Positions 5,981 through 6,009 of a stretch of 6,009 nucleotides of DNA are shown here, one piece after another. Every line of letters starts with the position of its first letter. Position 1 is the stretch's first letter. The DNA is from Chloroflexota bacterium (GTDB taxonomy: Bacteria > Chloroflexota > Dehalococcoidia > SM23-28-2 > RBG-16-64-32). The position numbers were made by a program, and so were the translations under genes. Location of the stretch: positions 1 through 6,009 of the forward strand of contig JADFTG010000084.1 in NCBI GenBank assembly GCA_022560365.1. Reading direction: 5' to 3'. The notes beneath the pieces were generated by a model that was given only the letters and a program-made list of their open reading frames with translations, did no database searches and had not been told where the DNA came from.

Positions 5981-6009
5981 CACTTGGTCAAAGCGTCCAG
6001 TGCGCGGTT
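5980..6009 (-). CDS. kdpC: KdpC C-terminal end, partial
   Basis: The last nine codons at the right edge read NRALDALTK and then TGA (5982-5980). The N-x-ALDAL ending is characteristic of KdpC, the small membrane-anchored subunit of the Kdp potassium pump. The stop overlaps the kdpD start as TGATG, the expected kdpC-kdpD order. The identification rests on this short tail plus the neighbour. The rest of the gene lies outside the window. Confidence 0.7.
   Translation of the reverse strand, partial: NRALDALTK

Overview
Every gene here reads on the minus strand, so the window runs right to left in transcription order. Base composition is high G+C (several hand-counted lines fall near 62-72%), dropping to about 52-60% under the leftmost methyltransferase gene and membrane-protein fragment. 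No rRNA, tRNA, transposase, integrase or CRISPR array was seen. The gene content is bacterial. The best reading is that the window is a mosaic of pieces from at least three unrelated loci joined head to tail, as in a misassembled or chimeric metagenomic contig. I do not see evidence of a single new system.

Region A (about 5220-6009) is the end of kdpC followed by the start of kdpD, from a high-affinity potassium uptake operon. The two genes overlap as TGATG. kdpD has a one-base frameshift in its Walker A motif and is cut off after about 250 residues. Region B (about 5112-5225) is a roughly 35-residue von Willebrand factor A (VWA) fragment carrying a MIDAS DxSxS motif. Region C (4392 to about 5114) is the C-terminal part of a Kelch beta-propeller protein that lacks its own start. 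KdpD, VWA and Kelch pieces share one open frame (4392-5861).

Region D (about 1553-4290) is the coherent biological unit: a copper-response operon. A G/C-tract inverted repeat (4274-4290) precedes csoR, whose copper-sensing residues are all conserved. csoR is followed closely by a class I SAM-dependent methyltransferase and then by a copper-exporting P1B-type ATPase (copA). CopA is intact through the metal-binding domains, six membrane segments, TGES, CPC, DKTGT and SEHPL motifs, then stops just after GHGV.

Region E (1 to about 1552) begins in the same frame as copA with the C-terminal catalytic third of a D-2-hydroxyacid dehydrogenase (phosphoglycerate dehydrogenase-like). Its stop codon overlaps the start of a Methyltransf_24-like methyltransferase, and a two-helix membrane protein follows and runs off the left edge. 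This set resembles a surface-polysaccharide or small-molecule biosynthesis locus.

Three protein junctions (about 1552, 5220 and 5114) are therefore in frame, on one strand, with no mobile-element signature. Read-level validation of these joins is the key issue for anyone using this sequence.
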